The notes: a model not told the origin generated them from the letters alone. Shown: positions 19,191-32,253, counted from the stretch's first letter. The stretch is DNA of 64,000 bases from Zygnema cylindricum (GCA_037447655.1 JBBHKE010000079.1:62001-126000), one strand, 5' to 3'. Made by a program: numbers and translations.

Positions 19191-21448
19191 TCCGCAACTT
19201 GTTTTCTTTATCATCTCCCAGGTGGACATTTTCTAGAACGTACCCCATCGTTGTTTCCAGAGTTGTTGAAGCCATGAGATTAATTCAATCAACCGAAAAT
19301 AGGTTCCACTTCTGCGATCTTGATACCCTCTTCCTTGTCCTGTTAGGGAGTATCCCTGAGAAGGCCAACTTGCCATCACCAAATCCACTCTTCCCAAACT
19401 GGCTAGGTGGGTCGCTATGATGTTCTCTACATTGTGGGGAAGACTACGGTGAGCTTTGGAGAAGGCGGATACTCGAAGCTGTTGAAGATATATGTGATGA
19501 AGTTGGTGGAGGCAATGTTCGCTGACAACCCTTCCCTCGAGAGATATTTCCACGGCTGTGTATGTCTCCACTAAATATCGTGTGTTTAAGACCGCTTCCA
19601 AATAAGAACTAATTCCCGAAGATAGAGATAAAATACGCAGTCTAGAATCGGGCTGCTTGTCGATTGAATTCCTTCTTACCAGTCTTGGGTTTCAAAGCAT
19701 TAGACTGTGGGGTAGGAACGAATTCCTTCAATGTTTAGGCTGAAAATGCCTTATCCACTCCCCATCGGAGTTTTGCTACCTGTAATAATCTATTCTTATA
19801 TACTTTTTCCCACCGCTTGGAAATTGGGAATTGTTAGATTTCTTTGGCGATATTTGTGGAACTGCCAAACAGTTCCATCACAGATGATTTCGTTTACACC
19901 CGGTAGCAACCTCACACTGAACATTTGTCTTCCCCCGGTTCTATAAATCTAGAGGAACCTCCACTGTGGTTCTTTCTTGATTTTTGGGGTCCTCGACAGT
20001 ACATTGTTTCTTTCACAGGCTCAAACTCATATTGAGCCGGGTCTAGGTGGCCATTCCCAACAGAATTTCGAATTGAGTCCCTTCCACCACCAAGAAGGGA
20101 AGCTCAATTATCACCCATTAGCCTGTGTCATCCGAAAACTTGATATTCATGGCCTTGATTATTCTATGGACTTGTTGACTGCCGCTGCTTACGATGCTTA
20201 AGCAAATGTTGCTGGGGCAGATTTCAGGCCGGAGTTCTTTGGGCATCTTCTGCAAAGCAGAGGTTGTAATGAGGTTGGGGAGAGCTCCGGTGTCAACCAC
20301 AACATCGTGGTATCTCCCGTATCCATTGAGCTTGAAGTTCCTGGTTTGGTTTAGTATGAAAGCCACTGATCAGGCTTTGAAGTCCCTATCGACTATAGCG
20401 GTTTTAAGATCGGTGGACAAACATAATGTTTTTGGCGGAGTGGTTTTGTCTACTCCCCCCTTCCCAGAGTGGATCTCCTCTCCCAATGCTTGAATGAGGA
20501 TTTCTTCGGGCAGGTTGTGGGACAATGTTAGAGTCTTCACGTGTGTGAGAGCATAGGGCATAAGGTGCCAAACTAGCATGACAGCCGGCTTGCAAGAGGG
20601 AAGTGTTTATTTTGGTGAAGAGGGAGATGAGTTCAGTTCCTCTTGATCTTGGTCTTGTTCTTCTTGCTCACACCCCGAGCCAGAATCGAGAATAAGAGGT
20701 GTTTGAGGAGCCTCATTCTCCGGGCGTTCGGCCATATATTTTTCAAACCAGTTGTGATTGTCCTTTTTGTCTTGTTCCACTGAATCCTTCTCTCGCTGCT
20801 GTTTCTCGTTTTGGTAATTTTCAAAACCGGGAGGCAATTTAGGTTTAGGAGGAAGAGATGGTTGGTGATTAGGTTTGATTCCAAAGCCAATGTCGTTGTT
20901 CAACATTACAGCTCCGGGAGTAAATGACAATGGCCCTGTAGCTTTCCGATAGTGATCCCTCTGGCCCATTTTTTGCCGATCTTGTCTTTACATCGAGGTG
21001 GAATTGCGGAGTTGGCGACGACTCTCTCCTACCCCAACATTCGAAGCTCCGGACGGGAAGCTTTGGGCATGGTTGGCATTTCGCGGTTCCAAATCCCAGC
21101 CCAATAAGTCGTCATCGTTGGCACCCTCTTTGCTTTGCAGCTCAAGTTCCGCAAGCTTTTGTAGCAACTCATGTTTTATCTTTGGAGTCGTTGGGCTACA
21201 GTAAGAGGAGTCGGCCGAGAAGAAGATCCCAGGCGGAGGGTAGCCAACTCTGCAGCCATTGCGGCCAACTGCTGGATTTGTTGCTGAATAATGATCTCTA
21301 GCGTAAGCTTTGCCGTAGCAACCAGAACTCGCTCAGGTCCTTCAGGTGTTGGCATAAGTAGGGGCCCCCACGAGTAAAGAAGTTGGAGGGGTAGAGGGTT
21401 AACGATTGTTTCTCCTTCTCCAGTAAATAAAGCAAACAACATCATTTC
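19191..21448 (-). pseudogene. Gypsy-2 gag end and protease
   Basis: Minus-strand remnants. 20366-20118 carries VVVDTGALPNLITTSALQKMP, a retroviral-type aspartic protease active site (DTG). 20969-20607 is a Pro/Gln/Glu-rich linker, and 21445-21176 is a Gln-rich helical piece. Stops and shifts are frequent. The segment runs from the C1 target duplication to the A2 target duplication (ATTTC, 21444-21448). Confidence 0.75.
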
Positions 21449-22496
21449 TGTAGAAACTTATGGTTTTATTAGTATTTTCTAGGTCTGAAAAGAAATATAG
21501 AAGTCGAGGCAGTCTATCTCTAACTTCTCTCTCCAACTCTCAAACTTGTCGCAGTCACTGAGAAATTGGAGAGGAAGCTAGAGCCATGGCTACCTCGGCT
21601 ATCCTGAGGTTTACGGGAATTTTATATTAGGGTTTATTTGTTAAATTAAAAGGTATGTGCCGGCGGCAGGATTTGATCCTTGTACCTACCGGCCGGCAGA
21701 TGAGTTATAGCCGGTAGCCTTAGCCGTTAAGTCTAGCGGTAGTGTTACGTAGCTTATAGTTTGATATTTATTTAAATATGTGTACGTGCGATAAACCATT
21801 TAACTGAAATGAATTACCGGATACATAGATCCAGTAATATATAATGTACGACTTACGGTACGGACAAGAATCAGTACCGCGCATTTATTTCGTAAATGAA
21901 ACAAATACCGCGCATGTATTTATTACGGCTACGATTAAGCCGGATTTAATCGGACGACCGGGATTAGCGCCGAGATCGCGGAGGAAGATTTCGGCGGTTT
22001 GTGGCCATCGCCACATCGGATGACGCGTGGCGAAATTCCGTTGGATTGTGGAAACTCCGGAGATTATGGCACCGAATCCGGATTTGACATGTGTCGACAT
22101 TTTGGCCATGTCGTACAATGTCCGTACATAAAGTACACCGGCAGCTGTACTTTTGCGTACGGAACTCAATTCTGATTGGTTCCGTACATCAGTAGATAGA
22201 GTCTGTGAGAGAGATACGACTTAGAAAAAATAGAAGATAGGACCCCCTCTCCCAGAGAGCTTCTATACAAAAGGTCAACTTTGACCCTCTATAACTTACT
22301 GCTCAGGGGAGCAAATTCAGAGATTCTTTTTGCTATCGACTCAGGGGAGTCTTGTCTTCACAATGGTGAAGTTGGTCTGAGTTTTTGTCTGCCAGGGTGG
22401 CAGTTATTTTTGCTTAAACACAAAGGGGTCAAGATTATCCTAGAGGCTTCTTGGAAGCTGTCCACTCTGAGGACTTATGGAGGTCTCAGAGTTTCA
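21449..22496 (+). repeat. 5' LTR of A2
   Basis: TGTAGAAACT to GAGTTTCA. The hairpin array is at 22247-22403; its fifth hairpin keeps the CTTCAC/GTGAAG stem but has loop AATG. The PBS GGTTATGGGCCCACC follows at 22497-22511. Confidence 0.95.
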
Positions 22497-22821
22497 GGTT
22501 ATGGGCCCACCCTCTAGGGTACCAATCTTTAATGGAACTGGCTTCATATACTGGGAAAGTATGATGATAGGAGCTCTATGCGAAAAGAGGTTTTGGGGGA
22601 TAGAGAGTGGACGATTGGGGCGTCCATCAAGTCTTGGAATTCCTCCAGGGTTTAAAGGAAGCAGATTCACCAGGAAAGAGGATTCACCTTCAACGGAGGA
22701 AACAAAGGAAGGAGAGGTGGTGGACAAAGGAAAGGAGAAGGAGGCGACCACACCAATAGCAACTGGTTTAGCATTCATGTCACCTAATCCGAGGAACGAG
22801 GAGAATGATACTGAAACCTAG
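22477..22821 (+). pseudogene. gag: A2 Gag N-terminal remnant
   Basis: The first 114 codons of the A-family gag, starting in the LTR (ATG 20 nt before its end), nearly identical to A1. A TAG replaces the Trp codon after NDTET, and the deletion junction lies just downstream. Confidence 0.9.
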
Positions 22822-22835
22822 GACTTCAACAATAT

Positions 22836-23413
22836 GGCGGAATCCAAGGACGAGGACGATGAGCTCCTTTTGGATGAAAACTGAGGTTGAAATTCCACGA
22901 AGGCAGAAATGTGCTTACGGTGGATTGAAAGGTGAAGCAGGCTGGATTATAGATTCAGGTGCCTCAATGCACATGTGTAAGGATAGACACCTGTTCACTA
23001 AGATAAGAAAGATTCCCACCGTAGAGATAGAGTACGGGGATGGGAGGATAGTCACCACTACTCTTGTAGGATCGGTAGATCTGAAAGTGTTAGTTGAAGG
23101 AAAGACATCCATATTAACATTCTCCGATGTATTGTTTATTCCGGAGCTGAACAAAAACCTTATCTCTACATCAGTATTAGATGATAAGGGTTTTTTCACT
23201 AGCACTAGGGAAGGAGTCTTTACTGCTAGTTTTGAGGAGGATGACTATTTCATTCCTGAGAAAGGTAGCCATGGGATGTTTAGGCTGATCTTAAGTAATG
23301 AAACGAAGAAACTTTATTATGCTGGTGTTCATGATATTATGATGTGGCATAAGAGGCTTGGGCATGTGAATCTAGATAAGTTAAGAGAGATGAAAAAGAT
23401 GGGAGTGGTCTGA
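22836..23413 (+). pseudogene. pol: A2 protease remnant
   Basis: Contains WIIDSGASMHMCKD and the start of the integrase finger (MMWHKRLGHVNLDKL), nearly identical to A1. It then jumps directly to the last codons of pol before the polypurine tract. Integrase core, RT and RNase H are deleted, so it is non-autonomous. Confidence 0.9.
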
Positions 23414-23443
23414 AATTAAAGATTGACTAGAAAATAAGGGGAG

Positions 23444-24492
23444 TGTAGAAACTAATGGTTTTATTAGTATTTTCTAGGTTTGAAAAGAAATATAGAAGTC
23501 GAGGCAGTCTATCTCTAACTTCTCTCTCCAACTCTCAAACTTGTCGCAGTCACTGAGAAATTGGAGAGGAAGCTAGAGCCATGGCTACCTCGGCTATCCA
23601 GAGGTTTACTGGAATTTTATATTAGGGTTTATTTGTTCAATTAAAAGGTATGTGCCGGCGGCAGGATTTGATCCTTGTACCTACCGGCCGGCAGATGAGT
23701 TATAGCCGGTAGCCTTAGCCGTTAAGTCTAGCGGTAGTGTAACGTAGCTTATAGTTTGATATTTATTTAAATATGTGTACGTGCGATAAACCATTTAACT
23801 GAAATGAGTTACGGGATACATAGATCCAATAATATATAATGTACGACTTACGGTACGGACAAGAATCAGTACCGCGCATTTGTTTCGTAAATGAAACAAA
23901 TACCGCGCATGTATTTATTACGGCTACGATTAAAGCCGAATTTAATCGGACGACCGGGATTAGCGCCGAGATCGCGGAGGAAGATTTCGGCGGTTTGTGG
24001 CCATCGCCACATTGGATGACGCGTGGCGAAATTCCGTTGGATTGTGGAATCTCCGGAGATTATGGCACTGAATCCGGATTTGACATGTGTCGACATTTTG
24101 GCCATGTCGTACAATGTCCGTACATAAAGTACACCGGCAGCTGTACTTTTGCGTATGGAACTCAATTCTGATTGGTTCCGTACATCAGTAGATAGAGTCT
24201 GTGAGAGAGATAGGACTTAGAAAAATTAGAAGATAGGACCCCCTCTCCCAGAGAGCTTCTGTACAAAAGGTAAACTTTGACCCTCCATAACTTACTGCTC
24301 AGGGGAGCAAATTCAGAGATTCTTTTTGCTATCGACTCAGGGGAGTCTTGTCTTCACAGGGGTGAAGTTGGTCAGAGTTTTTGTCTGCTAGGGTGGCAGT
24401 TATTTTTGCTTAAACACAAAGGGGTCAGGATTATCCTAGAGGCTTCTTGGAAGCTGTCCACTCTGAGGACTTATGGAGGTCTCAGAGTTTCA
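23444..24492 (+). repeat. 3' LTR of A2
   Basis: Near-identical to the 5' copy. Ends CA at 24492, followed by the ATTTC duplication. Confidence 0.95.
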
Positions 24493-27176
24493 ATTTCCTT
24501 GGGTACTCTATTTTTCCGGAAACATTGCCCTTTCTTGTACCCCAGATATCCACAAGCTTTGTACTTGGTGCCCTAGGTAGTATATTTACTCTAGATTTCG
24601 TTGGAGATTAGGGCGTCATCAAACTTTGGAAGTTTGATTTGCCGCAACTAAGATTGGGACATCTTAGAGGTTTTCCTTCGTGGAGTTGGACGATAAGTTT
24701 CTTTGGTTACCGGTGTCTTGTCCTCCCCCCTTCCTCCCTTGAGCCTTTCTTGTTGTTTCAAGGTCTTTTCTGCCCGTTCTTTCTCCCATTCTTTAAGTTT
24801 CAAAGCCAGCTCCGGTTTAAGTTTCCTTGTGTAGTGCTTCTACCCATGACCCTGTTGCTGACAATTCATGCAATTATGGAGAAGAGCTTGAAGTTTAGCT
24901 TGTTCCTCCTCATTCAAAGATGTCTCCCCGAACAATCTTGCCAAATTTGCTAAGGCGTTGCCTGTCACGACCTTCTCCTTAGCCTCACTGTGGACGAATT
25001 AGTCATACAACTTCATGGCCACCAGTGAAATGTCCTTGGCTGAGGTATTAATGTCCTGAATTGTCTACCTGGCAATCCAATTGTCCAGTGCGGTTTGCCC
25101 TGTTGGCCAGAAGGAATTACGGACGGCGATGAAATATTCGGTGGCCATTGCCGGAAGATCAATCGTGGACAGCTTTGTTTTCTGACAAAGGCTAGAAAGT
25201 CGGTTCAAGAGAGTCTGGGGCATTTTGTTCTTCAAGCATCAAAATTTCGTGAATTCCTTGATTGCTGACTTGTTCCTCTCTGTGTAAAGGAGTCTCTAGA
25301 TGTTAAGCACAGTCGTACAAGGATTGGGATTGGCAACCATGGGAGTTGCGGCCTGGGCTGCCTGGATTGCTTGTAGTTGGTTCACAAAGACCTTTCCCTG
25401 CGCCTGTAGTTTCAAGTCCTCTATAAAGGTAGCAGTCAAAGGAGACGCCGTAGCCATGGCCAAGTCAGCCTCCGCTTGCAAAATCTAGGCATCAAGGGCA
25501 GGATCCGAGATCTTGATGCTAGGAGCCATCAAAAGAAGTTGATGCTCCTTGTAATCTGCCAACACCCCTCCAGACAAGTAGTTGACCATCATAGGGAAAA
25601 GGGTTGTTTCGAAGTCATCCGGAATGGGCCCCCCCCGGTAATTGTTAATTTCAGATTGGGTGAAAGATTTCCACAACAACTCGAAATCTGAAAATACTAT
25701 CCCCGAGCTATCTCCAGTAAAGATCCAGTAGTAGTCTCTCCCCACAGGGCCAAAGCGTTTACAAAAGGTAGATGTGCACCCAAACCCTCCACATTAGGTC
25801 TTGTGTTTTCATCCCCTTTCCGCGATAGGAGAGGCTCTTGGCTAGGCTCCGAAGAGGGAATTTCCGGCTGAGTGCTATCGAGAGGGGGAGTCCCGGCCTC
25901 TGAAGCTTCTAAATCCTGCACTTTCTTTGGTGTAGGAGGAAACTTCATGCTAGGAATCCCACAGGTCTTACGCCGAGCTTCCCTAATACGTGTCAATTTC
26001 TGTTCCTACGCCTTTCGCCTCTCTTCCTCTAAGGCCTTCCAATCTACCGTGACTGGTCTGGCCCCTGCCGTAGCTTGTCCTTGGAATTGTAGAACCACCA
26101 GTAGTTCCTTGGCTCTTTCTAATACTTTGGTAAGATCCACTACCTCCATCCTCGAATTTCGAGATCGCTAGGTCTGGATCTCCTGAGCCCTTTGGTAGGG
26201 CGAACATGAGTGGTGGTGGGAGCATATCTCTTGGTGGAGGGTGAAACAGGCGCCGGGGACGTCTCCTCCTTGGGGAGAGGCGTGAATCTCCCATTGCTGT
26301 CGCGGTGGTCAAACCTTTTTCCCCTCACTGGATCTCGTGCGTCCCTCTCGATACCCCCTTCTCCTCTACGAGGCCGAGAAGAGGTACCTTATTGGGTGGG
26401 TCTGCTGGCTGCGGTGTCATGAAAGGAAGATGGGGGAGGGCGAGAATAGGGAGCTCTCATGTACCGGTCCTCCACCGACTGGGAAGAGCTGCTCTCCGAT
26501 GAACTACTCAAAATCTCCACCACCCCTCCCACTGGTCTAACCACTCTGATTCGATAGGTCCGTGCCACTCTTTGCACGAACTCCTTGTTCACCTTTAGCT
26601 CATGGAGGTCATGAAGAGCAAGGAGCTCCTTACGACTGGGGCAACGAGGATCCGTCAAAACCGCGGGGAAAACCTGGATCTCGGCCCAGGAAATCTTGGA
26701 TCAGGTGTGAAGCCCAACTTTTGGAGGAGGACCCACATGGGACTCCCTTTAAGCCTGCCTCTTAGGCCGGGCCTTAGGAAACACTCTGTCCTTTTTTTGG
26801 GCATGGGCCCAAGCTTCCCTCCTTCCCTCACCATGGGCCCTAGCGGCCTCTGCCAAAGAAGGGTAATGCTCGGGAGTCACACTTGGAGGCGGAGGAGGAG
26901 GAGGAGAAGCACTAGCCAATTCTTTGGCTGGAGATTCAAAAACAGTCTCTATGGGCTCCGACTCCTCGGACCTCAGAGATTTTCCTTCTGGCATTGGCCT
27001 CTCAGGTTGACCTGGTTTTCCGGATCGGTTATGCAGAGTCTCTCCTCCCCCCATGATGGAAGAGGTATCGGGGAAAGAGTGGTGAATAGAACTAAGGCTC
27101 ACTCCCAAAAAGAGGGCTTCAGAAGTGAAAGCTCCTATCTCCTCTAATATGAGGAGACAGGGTTGCTTTTCAATAT
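24493..27176 (-). pseudogene. Gypsy-2 Gag region (decayed)
   Basis: Minus strand, many short frames. Near the 5' end PPPPPPSVTPEHYPSLAEA (27108-26749), then PSRKELLALHDLHELKVNKE with a Ser run (26658-26389). A capsid-like part is at 25996-25296. A zinc-knuckle remnant CMNCQQQGHG followed by a stop lies near 24885-24845, and a second Cys-rich piece near 24560. A homologous gag start lies at 58690-59457, which confirms the assignment. No intact frame is left. Confidence 0.75.
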
Positions 27177-28355
27177 TGTGCTTGCCTACAAGAAGTTTAT
27201 CGCACTTGTTCCCTCAAAACACACTGACCTTATCAAAGGGGTTTCAATATACTGCGGAACAGTAACTCCAAAGCAAAGGGAAAACTCGAGATGAAGACAC
27301 AAATGCACTCCCACGTAGGTATAAAGATATAAATAGGATTAGCTTTCCATATTTAACAATATCACCTTGCCCCAGAAAGAGAATATAAAATAGAATATGT
27401 GAAATATAGCGAAGCAAGCTTAACATACCCCAGCAATTAACGATGACAATTAGAGAAAGAAGATCCCTCTCCCAAGAGTATCATCAAAAGGTGTGGTACT
27501 CCTGTAACCTTCGGTGTCCGCAGCTCAGAACCGACCAGACTCTTCTCGATCCTAAACAACAAAAAGTCCAAAATCACCCAAAAGGAAGATAGTGCCAACT
27601 ACCTTCCCGGACTGTGATTCCCACAAAAGACAGATCCCAAACCAAGATGGCAATAGAGTCGAAACAACACAAAGATTCTCCAAAAAAAAGGTTTGTTGGA
27701 ATTTCAGAGGGTTTTCACAGGAGACAGTACTGAAAAGCAACCTGTCTCCTTCGACTTTAAGTGCCTTATACATCACAGTTTGTTAAATTGCAAGTCCAAA
27801 AGTCAAAGCTACGCTATTAACCAAGGAGCCGCCAGCAAGTCTAATTGAACTGACACAAGACAAATTAATCCGTACTATACTTAGGCCAAAAAGTTTTGCT
27901 CCGGACTGCGGCTAGATTTGCGGCCGGAAATAATTATTTGGTCCACAATTATAAGACCAAAATCCTGAAAATGACACTAACTTGCCAAACTTTGACCTAA
28001 CGTAATTAATGGACAAAAGGTCAGCTGAGGCTAAACTAAATTCCTACTAACGGCCACTAGCAGAATCTAAATGCAAATCCGAAAAGTTACGTGGCAATCC
28101 ACCATGTACCCCCCACGGGGGTTGGTGGCAAATGGTTCCCTATAATGGAATTGCAATCTTTGAGAAGGTAGAACTTTGTCGTCCAGCCTCTGTTTGGCGC
28201 CAAATAAAGTGCGTTCCGCTCAATTTAGAAAATACAACAATTTTGTTATGCTGGGTGCACTCATTCCTCCGTACTATGAAGACCGTACAGAGTAAAAAGG
28301 GCTCGGAAATCCTTGGTGATATAAAAGTATGCCTGAAAAGCACCTGAGCTTGACA
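27177..28355 (-). repeat. Gypsy-2 5' LTR (1179 bp)
   Basis: Minus-strand reading TGTCAAGCTC to GCACA. Defined by comparison with 57421-58599, which has the same ends and the same length, 1179 bp, although the copies are quite diverged. It is the 5' LTR of the minus-strand gypsy body on its left. Confidence 0.85.
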
Positions 28356-29215
28356 AATCGGAAAGCCAAGTTATTCTGCTTCAAAGATTTCAATCTGGTA
28401 CATGTAGTCAGTTGCCACTTGACCTTTTAAAGAACACATTGTGGAACGCTACATTTCATTTCGGATAGTCATTTAGATTTGGCTCTCTTATGTTAGTAGT
28501 AATTTAGTTCAGGTCGAACTTACTTTTTGTCCATTAATTAGGTCAGGTCAAAATCTCACGTTTAGGCGTCATTTTCAGTAATTTGTCTTATTGAAGTGGA
28601 ACCAACTTTGACTGCCAGCCGGAAATCTAGCCGTTACTGAAAGCACACCTTTTAGCCCTAAGCTTAGTACAACTTAAGTTGTCTTTTGTCAGTTTGATAG
28701 CATTTGCTTTCCGCTAATTAGTTCCCTATATTGCTTTGACTTTTTGGAATAGAAGTGGACAAACTTGATTGTATAAGGCATTTAGGGCCGAATGAGACAT
28801 GTTGCCTTTAGTACTGTCTCCTGTGAAAACCCTCAAAGAAATTCCAAACAAATCTTCTTTTGGAGAATCTTTGTTGTGCTTGATTGTTTGACTCTATTGC
28901 CATCTTAGTTTTGATTTGTCTTGTTTGGAGATCTTAGTTCGGGCGGGTAGTTGGCACTCTCAATCTTATTGGGCGATCTTGACTTCTTGCTATTGAAACT
29001 GAAAAGAGTCATGTCGGTTCTGATCTGCAAAAACTGAGTGGTGAATGAGAATTGTACTGGTCTTCCTGGCCACTAGGAGATATTTCCGTCTTCCCTTGGT
29101 GTTATCTTGGCTTTTTAGGGTATGTTGAGCTTGCTTTGCCATAATTCTTAATTTTATCTTTTATTCTATTTTCTGGGGAAAGGTGATATTGTTAAACTTG
29201 AAATAGCCAATTATT
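28356..29215 (+). repeat. Gypsy-2 LTR fragment, inverted and head-to-head
   Basis: Plus-strand match to about LTR positions 165-1023 of the copy at 57421. It starts at the exact base after the minus-oriented LTR ends and stops where copia F begins. Confidence 0.8.
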
Positions 29216-30110
29216 TATAGACTTCATAAACTATCTTTTCTCTCGACTCATTGAATCATCTAAAATTATCACTCCTCCTACACTCCCATCACTTATTTTT
29301 TTCAAGTCTATAAGAGTGGTACAACTGTTTGCCTTTTCAATTTGGAATTTCTCAAGCATATGACCTATTGCTTCTTTCTGAGTAAGTTTGATAATCCTCT
29401 TACCCCTATCTCTCTCTATTTAGATCCTTAAAATATATCTTGCCTCCCTTAAATCCTTTATATCAAATATGCTTCTAAGTTGTTTCGTTAACTTATTGAT
29501 CTTTTCCAATGATTTACTGAACAAAAGCAGATCATCCACATAAATTGCAATAAAAAAGATACCATTCTCATCTTCAAACATATAGATAAAATGTTCAGAG
29601 CTGATCCGGATATATCCCTAACCAATGAGAAACTTATCTAGTTTCTTATTCCACTGTCGGGACTAGTTTATAACTGTCGAAGAGCTCACTTCGGTCCATA
29701 TAAGGACTTTATGAGACTGTAGACTTTGCTTTTTTCTCTTTCCTCCACTAATCCTTTTGGTTCCCTCATGAAAAATTCTTCCTCTCACTCACCATTAAAA
29801 AAGGCAGACTTAATATCCATCTGGTGTATTTATATGTCTTCCACTACTACCAGACTGGGGAGAATCCAAATTGATGGGACCCAAACAACTGGAGCAAAAG
29901 TCTCCTTATAGTCAATCCCCTCCTTTTGGGTGAACCCCTTTGCTACCAATCGAGCCTTGTATCTCTTAATGATTTATCTGGGTTCACTTTTAGTTTAGAC
30001 ACCCAGTCACAGCCAATCAGTTTTTTGTCCAGAGGATAGTCTGCTAGTTCCCAAGTATTTTCTTCATTGATAGAGGCCGTCTCATCATTTATGGCTCTAA
30101 TCTATCTGTC
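29216..30110 (-). pseudogene. pol: F reverse transcriptase remnant
   Basis: Minus-strand similarity to C1 RT through MKSID(Y), the region of YVDD near 29540 and the KARLVAKGF block near 29955, in several frames with stops. It stops abruptly at 29216. Confidence 0.8.
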
Positions 30111-30124
30111 TTTCTTCGGACTGT

Positions 30125-31484
30125 TTACTGCCTCCGAGAATGACTAGGCTCATCTGGGTGAGATAGCTTAGTTACCTTATAAGCTACCTGTTTTTTATGA
30201 ATCCGTTTGCTGCTCCTTCTCCCCCCTTCAAACTCTGAAGTGAGGATAGAGGGAAGTCTTAAATTTCTCCTTACATTCTCATCGGCTCCCCTATCTATGG
30301 AATCTGGTTCCGGTTCCTCCTCTTGTGTCTCCTCAAAGTCCATAGGAATACGTGAGGTTTAAGGTGGATCTCGTGTGTCTTATATCTCCCTTAAATCTAC
30401 AATTCGTGTTTCACTCATGTCCATTTCGCTGAGGACGAAGTCCTCCTTACCTTCAGTCTCAAATTTGATTCTTATCTTCTAGGTAAATTTAAAAGGGTCA
30501 AATAACTTCCCTTCATACATTACAACTAGGTGCTTGGCTATAATGATATCTCTCTTTGATATCTTTTTTTGCTAAGTGATAGACTCTATATGTGTTCACA
30601 TCCTCATCATATCATACAAAGTATCCAAGTTCTCCCTTATCATCTAGTTTCTAGTTTTTCCTATCCGTGTCAAGACTATAAACTTGGCTACCGAATACTT
30701 TAAGGTGTGAGATATCTGGTTTCCTTAACACCCATCTCTCATAAGGTGTCATTCCCTTTACAACTAAGGTGATGACTCTATTTTTAATGTAGTTGGCACA
30801 ATTCATGGCCTCTGCCCAAAATCTCTTTCCTATTTTCTTGTTGGCCAACATACTTCATGCACTACCTCCTATTGTTCGGTTTAACCTCTCAGCTACCCTA
30901 TTTTGTTTCGCGTTATATGGTACAGTTTTGTAGTGCTGAACTTCGTCATCTCTCTAGTATTCCTCAAATTTGTAAGAGGTATATTCCCCCCCATTATCAC
31001 TCCTTATTCTCTTAATGGGGGTTCCATGCAACTTCTCACTCTGAGCTTTATATTATTTAAAGTAAGGTGGTGTGTCAGACTTTGCTTTTAGGAAGTACAC
31101 TTTAAAGTATCTAGACTAGTCATCAGCTATTGTCAACATAAACCTCTTTCCTCCAACCAAAGGTTCTTTTGCTAGTCCCTCTATCACATCTAGTACTTTC
31201 TCACTTCTATATGTGGCGGCTTTGGGAAAAGGAATTCTGTGAGCCTTACCTTGAGCAAAACCACTACAATCATCCATCATTTTATTATCCCCAAACTGAA
31301 TGCCTTCTACTACCCCAAGATTTTTCATTTCCCTCACCCTATCAAAATGCACATGCCCCAATCGCTTATGCCAAATCATCAACTTAGAAACACCAACATA
31401 GTAAGCATTCTTCTTTTCATTACTCAGGATAAGCGTAAACATTCTTGGGCTACCCTTATCTGCCGTGAAGTAAACTTCATCCAC
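30125..31484 (-). pseudogene. pol: F integrase remnant
   Basis: 31484-31116 carries the HHCC finger (IWHKRLGHVHFDRVREMKN ... CSGFAQGKAH, where one Cys has become Phe). 30851-30651 carries ANYIKNRVITLVVKGMTPYE and SHLKVFGSQVYSLD. 30343-30125 is the Ser/Arg linker before RT. Broken by shifts. Confidence 0.85.
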
Positions 31485-31584
31485 ATACTAAGCTATAAAG
31501 ACTCCCTTTCTAGTGAAGGTATCAAACCCTTTGTAATCTAACACAGACGTAGAGATAAGATTTTCTTAAGTTGAAGAATATTGA

Positions 31585-32166
31585 CTACATTTGAGAATGT
31601 GAGTATACAAGTTTTCCCTCCACTAAGACTTTCATATCTACTGACCCCACTAGATTTGTAGTAACCACTCTTCTATCCCCATACTCTATCTCTACAATAG
31701 GGATCTTTCTTAACTTTGTGAAGAGTTGGTTATCACGACACATATGCTTGGATGCACCTGAGTCGATGATCCATCCTTCTTGTGGAGCATCCCAAAATGC
31801 TCTAAGGGCACACTTTTGTCTCCGAGGGATCTCGTTCTCCTCCATACTCTTGTCAGGATGATGCTCACCATCCTCATAAAAGGACTCGCACTCGGTTTCA
31901 CCTGTCACTTTTGTGACAACAAGTGCCTTATTTTTCACTCCGGAAGAACCCCTTCCACAATTCTATTGGAGCCTCAGCTTCGACAGCTTGACACAACCCG
32001 CGATTAAGTTTCCCGGCTTTTTGCAAAAATGACAACAGCCCTTCAGAGGACTTAATCCTCTAGGCTGATCTCTTTCCCCTTTGTACAATTTCTTTGGGAA
32101 TTCCCCCCATCGGTCCCTTTCTGCAGCTAGAGCTTGAATGTTGTTTCCTCCTCTCTTAATCTCCAT
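31585..32166 (-). pseudogene. pol: F nucleocapsid and protease remnant
   Basis: 32166-31963 carries CHFCKKPGNLIAGC, a zinc knuckle with the His replaced by Asn. 31938-31585 carries WIIDSGASKHMCRD with the intact DSG, then DLKV-like sequence ending at a shift. Confidence 0.85.
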
Positions 32167-32253
32167 GGTGTTTTTTTACACAAGTATCATCCGAACCATT
32201 GTATTCCACTTCCATGAACCGTTAGTCTTTTCATGTAATCTATATTCTTTGAT

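Larger units (their letters stand above)
21449..24492 (+). mobile_element. A2: internally deleted copia element of family A
   Basis: LTRs of 1048 and 1049 bp at 21449-22496 and 23444-24492, with a perfect target duplication ATTTC (21444-21448 and 24493-24497). The internal region is only 947 bp instead of about 4.35 kb. PBS and polypurine tract are intact, so RNA from it could be copied by A1 proteins. Inserted in gypsy-2 gag. Confidence 0.95.

Noticed and set aside
26305-27147. Plus-strand open frames up to 181 codons
   Set aside because: They overlap minus-strand gypsy-2 Gag, which has a homologous copy at 58900-59185 that fixes the coding strand.
28121-28355. Possible independent gene or promoter between the two gypsy LTRs
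   Set aside because: Comparison with 57421-57600 shows this stretch is the beginning of the minus-oriented gypsy LTR itself.
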